Positions 1 to 7,912 of a stretch of DNA of 64,000 nucleotides are shown one piece after another. The notes under the pieces are model-generated. The model saw only the letters and a list, made by a program, of their open reading frames with translations, was not told the origin of the DNA and did not search any database. The position numbers and the translations under genes are program-made. Positions within the stretch are counted from its first letter, which is position 1; each line of letters opens with the position of its first letter. Source of the DNA: JAOBAU01 sp034667465 (GTDB lineage Bacteria > Acidobacteriota > Thermoanaerobaculia > Gp7-AA8); contig JAXDJV010000024.1 in NCBI GenBank assembly GCA_034667465.1, positions 248,001 through 312,000 of the forward strand, given 5' to 3'.

Positions 1-312
1 CTGCGCGTCGGGACGCTCGAGATCGACACCCGCTCGCACGGCGTCACCATCGACGAACGGCCGCTGGTGCTGACGACGAAGGAGTACGCGGTGCTCGAGT
101 ATCTCGCGCGCAACGCCGGACGGATCGTCGGACGCGAAGAGCTTGCCGAGCACGTCTGGAACGAAACGTTCGATCCGTTTACGAACGTGATCGAGGTCTA
201 CATCAACCGGTTGCGGCGTCACATCGAAAAGGTGTCGGAGAAGAAGGTGATTCGCACCGTGCGCGGAGCCGGCTACATGCTGACGATCGACGAAGAACCG
301 GCCCACGAATGA
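1..312 (+). CDS. OmpR/PhoB-family response regulator, C-terminal part (5' end outside window)
   Basis: The frame is open from the first base, so the N-terminal receiver domain lies outside the window. The visible 103 residues are a complete winged-helix output domain. They include the TTKEYAVLEYLARN recognition-helix lead, a GREELAEHVW segment, and INRLRRHIE and IRTVRGAGYML near the end, as in the OmpR/PhoB transcription factor family. The gene overlaps the next one by 4 bp (ATGA), so it is the DNA-binding partner of the sensor kinase that follows. Which signal it senses cannot be told from this fragment. Confidence 0.93.
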   Translation: MRVGTLEIDTRSHGVTIDERPLVLTTKEYAVLEYLARNAGRIVGREELAEHVWNETFDPFTNVIEVYINRLRRHIEKVSEKKVIRTVRGAGYMLTIDEEPAHE

Positions 313-1730
313 CGATGTTCGAATCGGTCCGCGCGCGGCTCACGCTCTGGTACACGGCGATCCTCGCGCTCGTGCTGATCACCTTCAGCGGCATCAGTTA
401 CGTGCTGCTGAGCCGCGCCATTCACGCCGCCACCGATGCGACGGTCGGCGAGACCGCGCGGCAGTTCGCGACGAACTTCGCCTCCGATCCGGCCGACCTG
501 GCCGGCGCCGCGTCGATCCTTCGTCACTATCCCGACGCCGGCGGCGAAGTGCTGCTCTGCGCACCATCCGGCGCGATCGTCGCCGCCTCTCCTTCGCGCG
601 TCGGCACTTCCGAACGCGGCGCGATCGTCGCGCTCATTCGTCGCGGCGCGAACGGAATGCACACCGTGCCCGGCGGACCGGAAGGCGACGGCGTGCGTGT
701 CGCGATTGTTCCGATCGCGCCGAACGGAACGCGGTACGTCGTCGCCGTCGCGCACGATCTCGACGAACAGGCCGACCGTCTGGAAGCGGCCGCGCGCGCC
801 GTCTTCTTCGGCATTCCGGCCGCGCTGCTCATCGCCGCCGCCGGCGGCTATCTCCTCGCGCGAAAGAGTCTCGCGCCGGTCACGGCGATGAGCGTGAAGG
901 CGCGGCAGATGGGCGCGGAGACGCTCGGCGAACGGATCGAAGTCGGCGATGCACGCGATGAGCTGGCGTTCCTCGCGACGACGCTGAACGATCTGCTCGA
1001 GCGTTTGCAGCGTGCATTCGAGTCGCAGCGCCGCTTCATGGCCGACGCCTCACACGAGTTGCGAACCCCGATCTCAGTCATCCTCGGCGAAGCGGACGTC
1101 GTGCTCGCTCGCGATGACCGCACGGCAGCGGAGTATCGCGAGAGCATCGAGATCATGCGCGTCGCCTCGCGGCGGCTGACGCGCATCGTCGAAAATCTTT
1201 TTCTGATCGCGCGCACCGACGCGGGCAGCTATCCGATGACGAAGAGCCGCTTCTATCTCGATGAAGCGATCGCCGGCTGCGTGCGCACGCTGCGAAGCAT
1301 CGCCGCCGCGAAACGGATCGACGTGACGTGCGACGTCCCGCCCGATTCGGTGATCGTCGCCGATGATGAGCTGCTGCAGCGGCTGCTGCTGAATCTGATC
1401 GACAACGCGCTGAAGTTCACGCCGGAAGGGGGACGTGTTGCGGTGAAGGTCGAGGCGAAGCCGGACTTGTACGAGATCCGTGTGAGCGACAGCGGCCCCG
1501 GAATCGCGGCGGACGATCTGCCGCGAATCTTCGAGCGTTTCTTCCGCGGCGATCGCGCGCGCGGCGCAACCACCGGCGCCGGACTCGGTCTCCCGATCGC
1601 GCGCTGGATCGCGGAGTCGCACGGCGGATCGCTGGAGGTGGAACGATCGGGCGCGGACGGGACGACGTTCGTAGCCGTCATCCTGAGCGAAGCGAAGGAT
1701 CTCAAAATGCGGGACAGCAGCGCATCCTGA
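309..1730 (+). CDS. Membrane sensor histidine kinase (HAMP-HisKA-HATPase)
   Basis: The 473-residue kinase is translationally coupled to the regulator before it. Transmembrane segments lie at about residues 12-34 and 163-183 and enclose a periplasmic sensor of about 125 residues. A HAMP linker follows, then a HisKA box with SHELRTP (His at about 249), an N box (NLIDNALKF), and G1/G2 boxes (DSGPGIA, GAGLGLPIA). The last ~19 residues (ILSEAKDL and onward) are not kinase sequence. They are encoded by the left arm and loop of a palindromic intergenic repeat whose right arm supplies the TGA stop. The true conserved domain ends near residue 455. The signal is unknown. Confidence 0.93.
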   Translation: MTMFESVRARLTLWYTAILALVLITFSGISYVLLSRAIHAATDATVGETARQFATNFASDPADLAGAASILRHYPDAGGEVLLCAPSGAIVAASPSRVGTSERGAIVALIRRGANGMHTVPGGPEGDGVRVAIVPIAPNGTRYVVAVAHDLDEQADRLEAAARAVFFGIPAALLIAAAGGYLLARKSLAPVTAMSVKARQMGAETLGERIEVGDARDELAFLATTLNDLLERLQRAFESQRRFMADASHELRTPISVILGEADVVLARDDRTAAEYRESIEIMRVASRRLTRIVENLFLIARTDAGSYPMTKSRFYLDEAIAGCVRTLRSIAAAKRIDVTCDVPPDSVIVADDELLQRLLLNLIDNALKFTPEGGRVAVKVEAKPDLYEIRVSDSGPGIAADDLPRIFERFFRGDRARGATTGAGLGLPIARWIAESHGGSLEVERSGADGTTFVAVILSEAKDLKMRDSSAS

Positions 1731-1755
1731 GATCCTTCGCTTCGCTCAGGATGAC
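1677..1755. repeat. Perfect 28-bp inverted repeat, CATCCTGAG family
   Basis: The left arm at 1677-1704 and right arm at 1728-1755 are exact reverse complements, separated by a 23-nt loop. The core is CATCCTGAGCGAAGCGAAG. The left arm is translated as the tail of the sensor kinase, and the first three bases of the right arm are its TGA stop. The transcript would form a very stable hairpin. Related elements occur at about 31164-31299, 55749-55944 and 63309-63511. Similar palindromes are known as dispersed intergenic repeats in acidobacterial and other genomes. Confidence 0.93.
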
Positions 1756-1838
1756 GTCAACCGCACTCTCGAATCCGACGACACCGCCGGGAAGAACGCT
1801 CTCTACAGGTAACCGTCAACACGACGCAACTGTTTTGC

Positions 1839-1863
1839 ATCGCCGGGCCGCGCGCCCGGCGAT
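1839..1863. terminator. GC-rich hairpin, possible terminator of the two-component operon
   Basis: A perfect 10-bp stem (1839-1848 with 1854-1863, arm ATCGCCGGGC) encloses a 5-nt loop and is followed by TTTGCGTTT, a weak U-run. It sits 108 bp after the kinase stop in a 286-bp non-coding gap (1731-2016). An open frame at 1751-2035 in this gap looks non-coding. The poor U-tract makes termination uncertain; it could also be a leader structure of tonB. Confidence 0.45.
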
Positions 1864-1960
1864 TTGCGTTTATGTGCCTTGCAACGGTTGCGTGCCGGTG
1901 CTAACGTCCGCCTCGTTCAACCACGGAGGGCAACGGTTTCCGCCAGGCAATGGGCCGTGT

Positions 1961-1995
1961 CTAACGGTTGGCATCATCCCTGCCCCAACCGTTAG
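1961..1995. promoter_or_regulatory. 11-bp inverted repeat just upstream of tonB
   Basis: CTAACGGTTGG at 1961-1971 and its exact reverse complement at 1985-1995 enclose a 13-nt loop. The structure ends 21 bp before the tonB ATG, with a GAAAGG ribosome-binding site at about 2005-2010. It could be an operator for a dimeric repressor or an mRNA hairpin that gates translation of the tonB-exbBDD transcript. No resemblance to a known Fur box or cobalamin riboswitch core was recognised. Confidence 0.45.
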
Positions 1996-2016
1996 AGCGC
2001 GCGAAAGGTACCCGCC

Positions 2017-2784
2017 ATGTTTGATGACGTCCTAATAGAATCTGCGGGAAAAGACAAAAAGAAGGGCGGATGGCTTACCGCTCTCATCTCCGCCGTGATT
2101 CACCTCGGCCTCGTCGGCGCGATCATCGCCGCCGGTCTGTACGTAAAACAGAACCCGGAAGTGATCCAGAAGCCGATCCAGGCATTCGTCGTTCAGTCGG
2201 CGCCTCCCCCGCCGCCTCCCCCGCCTCCGCCCGCTGCTTCGCATTCCTCGACGCCGAAGACCGTGCACGTCGAGACGCCGAAGACGCAGCCGACGTTCCA
2301 TCAGCCGACCGAGATTCCGCAGAACGTCCCGCAGGTCGACGCGTCTACAGATACGACCGGCGGCGTTGAAGGCGGCGTCGTTGGTGGCCAGGTCGGCGGT
2401 GTCGTTGGTGGTGTCGTCGGCGGAGTGGTCGGCGGCGTCATCGGCGGAACGCTCGGTGGTCAGCTTGGCGGACAGCTCGGAGGAACCGGCGACAAACCGG
2501 TTCGCGTCGGCGGCGACGTCAAAGCGCCGGTGAAGATCTCGAGCATCGATCCTCAGTACACGGAAGTTGCAAGGAAAGCACGCATCGAAGGAATGGTCAT
2601 CATCGAAGCGATCATCGATCGCGAAGGAAACGTGACCGACGTTCGCGTGCTCAAGCCGCTGCCGATGGGCCTCGATCAGGCCGCGCTGGAAGCGGTGAAG
2701 AAGTGGAAGTACAAGCCCGGCACGCTCAACGGCCAGCCGGTCCCCGTCATCTATAACCTGACCGTCAATTTCCGGTTGCAATAG
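2017..2784 (+). CDS. tonB: Energy transducer TonB
   Basis: The 255-residue protein has the TonB layout. There is a short cytoplasmic N-terminus, one transmembrane helix (about 19-43) and a ten-proline run (63-72). A long Gly-rich spacer of GGVV/GGVI/GGQL tetrads (about 115-152) follows, then a C-terminal TonB domain (about 170-255) with YTEVARKARIEG, a VTDVRVL segment and ALEAVKKWKYKP. TonB carries proton-motive energy from ExbB/ExbD to outer-membrane receptors. The spacer with glycine tetrads in place of the usual Pro-Lys/Glu rod is a notable variant. It heads a four-gene cluster with exbB and two exbD genes; the 36-bp gap to exbB suggests one transcript. Confidence 0.93.
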   Translation: MFDDVLIESAGKDKKKGGWLTALISAVIHLGLVGAIIAAGLYVKQNPEVIQKPIQAFVVQSAPPPPPPPPPPAASHSSTPKTVHVETPKTQPTFHQPTEIPQNVPQVDASTDTTGGVEGGVVGGQVGGVVGGVVGGVVGGVIGGTLGGQLGGQLGGTGDKPVRVGGDVKAPVKISSIDPQYTEVARKARIEGMVIIEAIIDREGNVTDVRVLKPLPMGLDQAALEAVKKWKYKPGTLNGQPVPVIYNLTVNFRLQ

Positions 2785-2820
2785 AAGAGCGACAGCGAGC
2801 GGTACGAGAGGAGAAGTTTC

Positions 2821-3531
2821 ATGGAAGGTATGTCAGCCGAAAGTTTCAGTGTCATGGGAATGTGGACGTCGATGAACTGGCTCGCGCGCGGAGTCGTGAT
2901 CGTCCTCGCGATCATGTCGATCTGGTCGCTCACCATCGCAATCGAGCGGCTGTGGCGTTTCCAGAGCGCGAAGAAGCAGTCGCTGCAGGTGGCTCTCGGC
3001 GTCACGCCGCTGCTCAAGCAGCACAAGCTCGAAGAGGCCATCCGCCTCGCCAGCGACAAGAAGTATCGCCACAGCCATCTGGCGCGCGTCCTTCGCGCCG
3101 GGCTGCAGGAGTTCCACTACGAGTCATCGCAGGAACTGCCTGACGATTTCGACATCGTCGAATCGGGCAAGCGCGCCATCGAGCGCGAAGCGCTGATGAC
3201 GACCGCCGAAATGAAGAAGGGGCTCGGCAACCTCGCCACGATCTCGACGACCGCGCCGTTCATCGGGCTGTTCGGAACCGTCGTCGGCATCATCCACGCC
3301 TTCCAGGGAATGGCGCTCACCGGCTCGGGCGGACTCGGCGCCGTGTCGGCCGGTATCGCGGAAGCGCTCGCGACCACCGCGTTCGGCCTCTTCGTCGCAA
3401 TTCCGGCGGTGTGGCTCTACAACTACTTCCTGAACAAGGTCGACCGCTTCCAGGTCGAGATGTCGAACTCCTCCTCACAGCTCATCGACTACTTCATCAA
3501 GAACGAAGCTCGCGCGCGCTCACGGGCGTAA
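2821..3531 (+). CDS. exbB: ExbB/TolQ/MotA-family proton channel subunit
   Basis: The 236-residue membrane protein has three transmembrane segments (about 20-42, 136-160 and 170-198). The MotA/TolQ/ExbB core shows LGNLATISTTAPFIGLFGTVVGI, then the third helix with ALATTAFGLFVAIPAV. With ExbD it forms the inner-membrane proton channel that powers TonB. The start ATG at 2821 is preceded by GAGAGGAGAAG. The gene lies between tonB and two exbD genes, which supports ExbB rather than TolQ. Confidence 0.93.
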   Translation: MEGMSAESFSVMGMWTSMNWLARGVVIVLAIMSIWSLTIAIERLWRFQSAKKQSLQVALGVTPLLKQHKLEEAIRLASDKKYRHSHLARVLRAGLQEFHYESSQELPDDFDIVESGKRAIEREALMTTAEMKKGLGNLATISTTAPFIGLFGTVVGIIHAFQGMALTGSGGLGAVSAGIAEALATTAFGLFVAIPAVWLYNYFLNKVDRFQVEMSNSSSQLIDYFIKNEARARSRA

Positions 3532-3549
3532 CGCGGCGGAGGTTGATTC

Positions 3550-3996
3550 ATGGCATTCGGCGCCGGTGGCGGCAGTCCCGACGAAGTCAAAGGCGACATC
3601 AACGTCACGCCTCTCGTCGACGTCTGCCTCGTGCTGCTCATCATCTTCATGGTCGTCACGCCGATGCTGCAGTCGGGTGTCGACGTCCTTCTCCCCGAAG
3701 GTCCGCACGCGGAAAAGAAACCGGGGAAGGAAGGCGATCTGATCATCTCGATCAAACCCGACGGCACCGTGTTCGTCGGCCAGGACTGGATCCCCGATCG
3801 CGATCTGTCGAAGTACCTCAAAGCCGAGCATCAGAAGGACACCTCACGTGCCGTGATGCTCAAGGCCGACAAGCGGATCAATTTCGGGAAAGTGCGCGAC
3901 GTGATGAAAGCGGCCAACGATGCCGAATTCACATCCGTCGCGATCATGACCCAGAACCAGCAGGCCGGCAGTCAGATGGCGCAGGGACGGATGTAG
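3550..3996 (+). CDS. exbD: ExbD/TolR-family protein, first copy
   Basis: The 148-residue protein has a short cytoplasmic tail and one transmembrane helix containing NVTPLVDVCLVLLIIFMV, whose Asp is the proton-carrying residue of the family. A periplasmic domain of about 105 residues follows. It starts 18 bp after exbB, with GGCGGAGG upstream, and lies 23 bp before a second, diverged exbD. Paired ExbD subunits next to one ExbB are common in this type of cluster and may form mixed channels. Confidence 0.93.
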   Translation: MAFGAGGGSPDEVKGDINVTPLVDVCLVLLIIFMVVTPMLQSGVDVLLPEGPHAEKKPGKEGDLIISIKPDGTVFVGQDWIPDRDLSKYLKAEHQKDTSRAVMLKADKRINFGKVRDVMKAANDAEFTSVAIMTQNQQAGSQMAQGRM

Positions 3997-4019
3997 CCTC
4001 CGGGCAATAGGAGCGATTC

Positions 4020-4439
4020 ATGGCATTTTCAGCGGGCGGGACCGGCGTCAAATCGGAGATCAACATCACTCCGCTCGTCGACGTCGTGCTCGTCCTTCTC
4101 ATCATCTTCATGGTGGCGACGCCGATCCTGCAGATGGGACTCGACGTCGAAGTGCCGCCGAAAGTTGAAGTGACCACCGCGCAGCCGCAGAACAACGAGA
4201 ATCAGCTGGTCGTCACGGTGAAATCGGACGGCATCTACCTCAACACCACGCGCCTCGCGACGCCGAAAGCGCTGCGCGACGCGCTCGCACCGCAGATGGT
4301 CAGCCGTCCGCCCGCCGAGCGCGTCGTCTTCATCAACGCCGAAGACAAAATCCCCTTCGATCGCGCCGTCGAAGCGATGGACGCCGCTCACGAAGCCGGC
4401 GCCACCAAAGTCGGATTTCTCACCGACGCCCCGAAATGA
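4020..4439 (+). CDS. exbD: ExbD/TolR-family protein, second copy
   Basis: The 139-residue protein has the same plan as its neighbour: a transmembrane helix with NITPLVDVVLVLLIIFMV including the conserved Asp, then a periplasmic domain ending VGFLTDAPK. Only the N-terminal ~40 residues closely match the first copy; the periplasmic domains differ, suggesting distinct partners. The start follows ATAGGAGCGATTC. A strong GC hairpin nine bases after the stop ends the cluster. Confidence 0.92.
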   Translation: MAFSAGGTGVKSEINITPLVDVVLVLLIIFMVATPILQMGLDVEVPPKVEVTTAQPQNNENQLVVTVKSDGIYLNTTRLATPKALRDALAPQMVSRPPAERVVFINAEDKIPFDRAVEAMDAAHEAGATKVGFLTDAPK

Positions 4440-4447
4440 CCCTCGCC

Positions 4448-4469
4448 GCGGGGACGTTCTCGTCCCCGC
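4448..4469 (+). terminator. GC hairpin after exbD, probable terminator
   Basis: GCGGGGACG (4448-4456) pairs perfectly with CGTCCCCGC (4461-4469) around a TTCT tetraloop. It begins 9 bp after the exbD stop and ends 11 bp before the selenocysteine tRNA. There is no U-run, so it may be Rho-assisted, an RNA end-protecting structure, or a processing site separating the tonB-exb transcript from the tRNA. Confidence 0.55.
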
Positions 4470-4480
4470 TCCCCTCCTGA

Positions 4481-4578
4481 GGAGGCGAATGAGGTCTGGT
4501 GGCCTCCGCGGTCTTCAAAACCGTTGTTTCGGCGCGGAAGCGTCGAAGGGTTGGTTCGATTCCGACGCGCCTCCGCCA
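4481..4578 (+). tRNA. selC: Selenocysteine tRNA, anticodon UCA
   Basis: This 98-nt tRNA shows the hallmarks of bacterial tRNA-Sec. The acceptor stem is long (GGAGGCGA with GCGCCTCC, the eighth pair imperfect). The D stem has six pairs, GAGGTC/GGCCTC, with a TGGT loop. The anticodon loop is CTTCAAA with UCA at 4515-4517. A long variable arm (GGCGC/GCGTC) follows, then a T arm with GTTGG-TTCGATT-CCGAC and an encoded CCA end. It decodes UGA as selenocysteine with SelB after SelA charging; those genes are not in this window. No gene here shows a convincing internal in-frame UGA, so its client selenoproteins lie elsewhere. Confidence 0.96.
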
Positions 4579-4597
4579 ATTTGAACCAGGCAAAATC

Positions 4598-4682
4598 GGT
4601 GCTGAGTGCAAAGTGCTGAGTGCTGAGTCACGCTCCGCGTCAGCCAGCTTTACTCAGCACTCAGCACTCAGCACTCAGCACC
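4598..4682. repeat. Heptad hairpin repeat, GCTGAGT family, copy 1
   Basis: The left arm is GGT plus four 7-bp units (GCTGAGT, GCAAAGT, GCTGAGT, GCTGAGT; 4598-4628). The right arm is four perfect ACTCAGC units plus ACC (4652-4682). The 31-bp stem has one unit with two mismatches, and the loop is 23 nt. It lies between selC and the prepilin peptidase gene, both on the plus strand. A second copy with the same unit order is at 59768-59847. Confidence 0.93.
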
Positions 4683-4698
4683 GGCGTCGTAGAATCCC

Positions 4699-5502
4699 TT
4701 GGTGTTCGCGCTTTTGTGCTTCTACGCCCTCGCCGCCGGCGCGATCACGGGGAGCTTTCTCAACGTCGTCATTCATCGCTATCCGCGCGAGGAGTCGATT
4801 GTTTTTCCGGCCAGTCACTGTCCGCACTGCCGGACTCCGATCAGGCCGTACGACAACATTCCGATCGTCAGCTGGCTCTGGCTGCGCGGGCGATGCCGCG
4901 CGTGTCGGGAGCCGATCGCGCTTCGTTATCCGCTCGTCGAGCTGGCAAATGCGCTCTTTTATCTCGCCGTCTTTCTGAATACCGGCATCTCCATCGCGTT
5001 TCTGCCGCTGGCCGCGATCGTCTCGATGACCATCGTGCTCATTTACATCGACGCCGACATTCAGATCCTTCCTGACGTCATCGACATCCCCGGCATCGCC
5101 ATCGGTCTCGTCATCGGATGGATGTCGCTCGGCCTCGTCTATCCGAGGCTCATGCTCGCGCAGTCACTGGTCGACTCCGCGATCGGCGCGGCGGTCGGCG
5201 GCGGCATCCTGCTCGCCATCGGCCTCGCCTACAAACTCGTCCGCAAAGTCGACGGCATGGGACTCGGCGACGTGAAGATGCTGGCGATGATCGGCGCCGT
5301 CGTCGGATGGGAACCGCTGCTCGCCGTCCTGCTCGTGGCGTCGATCAGCGGCGCGATCGTCGGCGCATTCGTGGCGATGCGCAGCGAAGAAGGTTTCCGC
5401 GTCGCGCTCCCCTTCGGCGTCTTCCTCGGCTTCGGATTTTTGATCGTCCTCTTCCACGGCCCTACACTCTTCGAATGGTATCTGGCGCTCGTCCCGCGCT
5501 GA
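4699..5502 (+). CDS. pilD: Prepilin peptidase (type IV pilus / type II secretion)
   Basis: The 267-residue polytopic membrane protein has the full bifunctional signature. An N-terminal GSFLNVVIHRYPR is followed by a zinc-binding pair of CxxC motifs (CPHC and CRAC about 20 residues apart) and RYPLVE. One catalytic Asp lies in IYIDADIQILPD and the second in GMGLGDVKMLAMIGA. It cleaves and N-methylates the prepilins encoded downstream. The start is a TTG at 4699 or GTG at 4702; no ATG is available before the first helix. It overlaps the following kinase by 28 bp. Confidence 0.95.
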   Translation: MVFALLCFYALAAGAITGSFLNVVIHRYPREESIVFPASHCPHCRTPIRPYDNIPIVSWLWLRGRCRACREPIALRYPLVELANALFYLAVFLNTGISIAFLPLAAIVSMTIVLIYIDADIQILPDVIDIPGIAIGLVIGWMSLGLVYPRLMLAQSLVDSAIGAAVGGGILLAIGLAYKLVRKVDGMGLGDVKMLAMIGAVVGWEPLLAVLLVASISGAIVGAFVAMRSEEGFRVALPFGVFLGFGFLIVLFHGPTLFEWYLALVPR

Positions 5503-7154
5503 CGAAGATCGGTTTCCGGCGCGACGTCAAACTTTTCCTCGCGCTGCTGATCGGATTTCTCATCGTCCTCATCCTCGCGCTGGTGACGCTGCTGCAGGTC
5601 AACGTCCGCCAAACCGAAGAGGCCGTGCTGACGCAGTGGCAGCTCGCTGCCGACGTCGCGGCCGATTCACTGCGTGACTCACTCGCGCACGAAACACTCG
5701 CCGCCGTCGATCTCGCTTCGATGCGAACGCGCTACTCGCTGACTGCCGTCGAAGTGCGCCGCCCGGGACGTCCGCCGCTCGTCAGCGGCTATCCCGGTCA
5801 ACCGGCCGAACGAATCGCGCGGCGCGCCGGCGCGAACGAGATCGTCTTCTGGTTCGACGATGCGCCGCTGCGCACGCTGCGCCGCCGCTTCGCGCTCACC
5901 GCCGGCATCGTGCTGATCGCGTCGCTCGTCAGCACGCTGCTCATGCTCCAGTACCTGCCGAAGATCGTGAAGCCGATCGAAGAGCTGCTCGATCACGCGA
6001 AGGAGCTCGACGGCGGCGCGGCTGCGGGCGTCGACGAGACCACGTACCTCATCGACACCTTTCGCACGTCGATCGCCACGCTCAAAGAGCAGGAGTCGGA
6101 GCTGAAGCGGCTGCACGAGCGGGAGAAGATCCGCGCCGACGATCTCGAGCGCGTCACCGCCACGCTCACTCGCAATCTCACCTCCGGCTTCATCGCCATC
6201 GACACCGCGGGACGCGTCGTCGATCTCAACGCGGCCGCGCGCGAGATTCTGCGCGTGTCGAATGCGTCGCTGTCCGGCGTGCCGCTGCGCGACGCACTCG
6301 GCGCCGGCGCATTCACGGAAACGCTCGCCGCTTCATTCGAGGAACGGCAAACGCTCGCGCGACATGAAGTCTCCACGGGTGACGGGGCCGACGCGCGCAT
6401 GATCGGACTCACCACCGTTCCACTCTTCAACGAATCGGAACAGTTCCTCGGCATGCTCGCGCTCTTCAGCGATCTGACGCCGGTGCGCCAGCTCGAGACG
6501 CGGCTGCGCGAAAGCCAGACGCTTGCGGAGCTCGGCGAGATCTCCGCCGGCATCGCGCACGAGTTCCGCAACTCGCTCTCGACGATCCTCGGCTATCTGA
6601 AACTCGCCCGTCGCGCGCCCGACAGCGCGGCGACGATCGACTCGATCGCGAAAGCGGAGAAGGAAGCCGGCGAGCTCGCCGAGGCTGTGAATGCATTGCT
6701 GGCGTTCGCGAGACCGTTGCAGCTCGATCGGCGGACCGTCGCGCTCACGCCGTTTCTCGATGAGCTGTCGAGCCGCATCGGAGTCGAGACCGGAGTTGCG
6801 ATTCGCTGCGACGGCGATGACGTCACGATCGCCGGCGATGCCGCGCTCCTTGCGCGCGCGTTCGAGAATCTGATCCGCAACGCCGCTGAATCGGTTCGTG
6901 CGAAAGGAAGCGGCTCGGTCGACATTCGCGTCGCGGCGGAGCCGTCGACGCAGGTCACGATCTCCGACGACGGCACCGGCCTCGACAACGCCGACGTCCC
7001 GCGCCTGTTCCTTCCTTTCCAGTCGGATCGTCCCGGCGGTTACGGCCTCGGCCTGCCGCTGGCGCGCAAAATAGTGCTCCTGCATGGTGGCAGTATCGAT
7101 CTCACGGGCGTCGTTGGCGGAGGGGCGACGGCGACCGTCACGCTTCCCGAATGA
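5475..7154 (+). CDS. PilS-like membrane sensor histidine kinase with PAS domain
   Basis: The 559-residue protein starts at the ATG at 5475, inside the end of the peptidase gene; the open frame upstream of it is antisense-like shadow. Transmembrane helices at about 16-40 and 133-155 flank a small periplasmic region. Then come HAMP, a PAS domain (SGFIAIDTAGRVVDLNAAARE), HisKA with IAHEFRNSLSTILGYLKLAR, and HATPase with N box FENLIRNAAES, DDGTGL and GYGLGLPLARKI. Position next to pilD and pilin genes suggests pilus control, as for PilS. The usual NtrC-type PilR partner is absent nearby, so the output regulator is unknown. Confidence 0.9.
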   Translation: MVSGARPALTKIGFRRDVKLFLALLIGFLIVLILALVTLLQVNVRQTEEAVLTQWQLAADVAADSLRDSLAHETLAAVDLASMRTRYSLTAVEVRRPGRPPLVSGYPGQPAERIARRAGANEIVFWFDDAPLRTLRRRFALTAGIVLIASLVSTLLMLQYLPKIVKPIEELLDHAKELDGGAAAGVDETTYLIDTFRTSIATLKEQESELKRLHEREKIRADDLERVTATLTRNLTSGFIAIDTAGRVVDLNAAAREILRVSNASLSGVPLRDALGAGAFTETLAASFEERQTLARHEVSTGDGADARMIGLTTVPLFNESEQFLGMLALFSDLTPVRQLETRLRESQTLAELGEISAGIAHEFRNSLSTILGYLKLARRAPDSAATIDSIAKAEKEAGELAEAVNALLAFARPLQLDRRTVALTPFLDELSSRIGVETGVAIRCDGDDVTIAGDAALLARAFENLIRNAAESVRAKGSGSVDIRVAAEPSTQVTISDDGTGLDNADVPRLFLPFQSDRPGGYGLGLPLARKIVLLHGGSIDLTGVVGGGATATVTLPE

Positions 7155-7172
7155 ACGCAGACGACGGCATCA

Positions 7173-7191
7173 CTGTTACTTTTTGTAACAG
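7173..7191. promoter_or_regulatory. Small inverted repeat in the pilin operon leader
   Basis: CTGTTAC, a TTTTT spacer, and GTAACAG form a perfect 7-bp palindrome 19 bp after the kinase stop and 119 bp before the FimT-like start. It may be a short transcription terminator, a binding site, or part of the leader. The leader ends in a near-perfect Shine-Dalgarno AAAGGAGGT at 7293-7301. Confidence 0.35.
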
Positions 7192-7310
7192 AAACACTTC
7201 GACTGACCAGAGTCGCAAACGCGCTGATTCGGCGTAACATACACGTGGTGAAGCACATGCGCGACATCGCGCTCCGTGGCACCTGCCCTGCTAAAGGAGG
7301 TCCTTCGAAC

Positions 7311-7901
7311 ATGCGAGCTCAGAGAAACAGCAGTCGTGGATATTCGCTCATCGAGCTGCTGACCGTCATGGCCATCATCGGCGTGCTCAGCCTCATCACC
7401 GTCCCGCAGTTCATCTCGTTTCAGCGGGCCGGAAAGATGAAGACGGCTCTGCGAAACCTCACGATGGACCTGCGCACGCTGCGGCAAAAGGCGATCACGC
7501 AGAACGTCTGGACGCGTGTCGTAATCGCTCCTGCAGCGACCGAGAGCACCTCGTCACGTACCTATACCTTCACGCAATCAGCCGATCGGGGCACGACGTG
7601 GACGGCGCTGCCGATGCGTGGCGGCTTCGGGGGAAGTACGACGAACGTGGTCGGCCAGGGATCAGGCAACGTCAAGGAACTGGAGAGGGCGGTTTTCTTC
7701 CAGACGATGACCGGCTATCAGAATGGCGTGATCATCTTCCAGCCGAACGGCACTGTCGGCACGTGGGACACAGGCACCAGCGCGTTTGTCACGGTAACGG
7801 GCACCGTCGTCCTGCGCACCCAGTGGAACGTCGCGAATAATCAGATCACCCTCACGATCGCGCCCTCGGGCCAGATCCATACAGCGGCAATACACGTGTG
7901 A
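7311..7901 (+). CDS. FimT/GspH-type minor pseudopilin
   Basis: The 196-residue protein begins MRAQRNSSRG followed by YSLIELLTVMAIIGVLSLI, a class III prepilin signal cleaved after Gly with Glu at +5. The ATG at 7311 is chosen over upstream starts because AAAGGAGGT lies 9 bp before it. The rest is a GspH-like globular domain with a long beta-rich region (ANNQITLTIAPSGQI near the end). It is the first of four minor-pilin genes in a row and is probably an initiator or tip subunit of the pilus or pseudopilus. Confidence 0.88.
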   Translation: MRAQRNSSRGYSLIELLTVMAIIGVLSLITVPQFISFQRAGKMKTALRNLTMDLRTLRQKAITQNVWTRVVIAPAATESTSSRTYTFTQSADRGTTWTALPMRGGFGGSTTNVVGQGSGNVKELERAVFFQTMTGYQNGVIIFQPNGTVGTWDTGTSAFVTVTGTVVLRTQWNVANNQITLTIAPSGQIHTAAIHV

Positions 7902-7912
7902 GAAATGAGCGC

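Noticed and set aside
1751..2035. 94-codon frame before tonB
   Set aside because: No ribosome-binding site or recognisable motif; it runs through two hairpins and into the tonB start.
5118..5474. Upstream extension of the PilS-like kinase frame into pilD
   Set aside because: Arg-rich, no motif, overlaps the peptidase core; the kinase has a good ATG at 5475.
7277..7292. TGGCACCTGCCCTGCT, a match to the sigma-54 -24/-12 consensus before the FimT-like gene
   Set aside because: Transcription from it would start at or after the AAAGGAGGT site needed for translation of the ATG at 7311, so it is probably a chance match.
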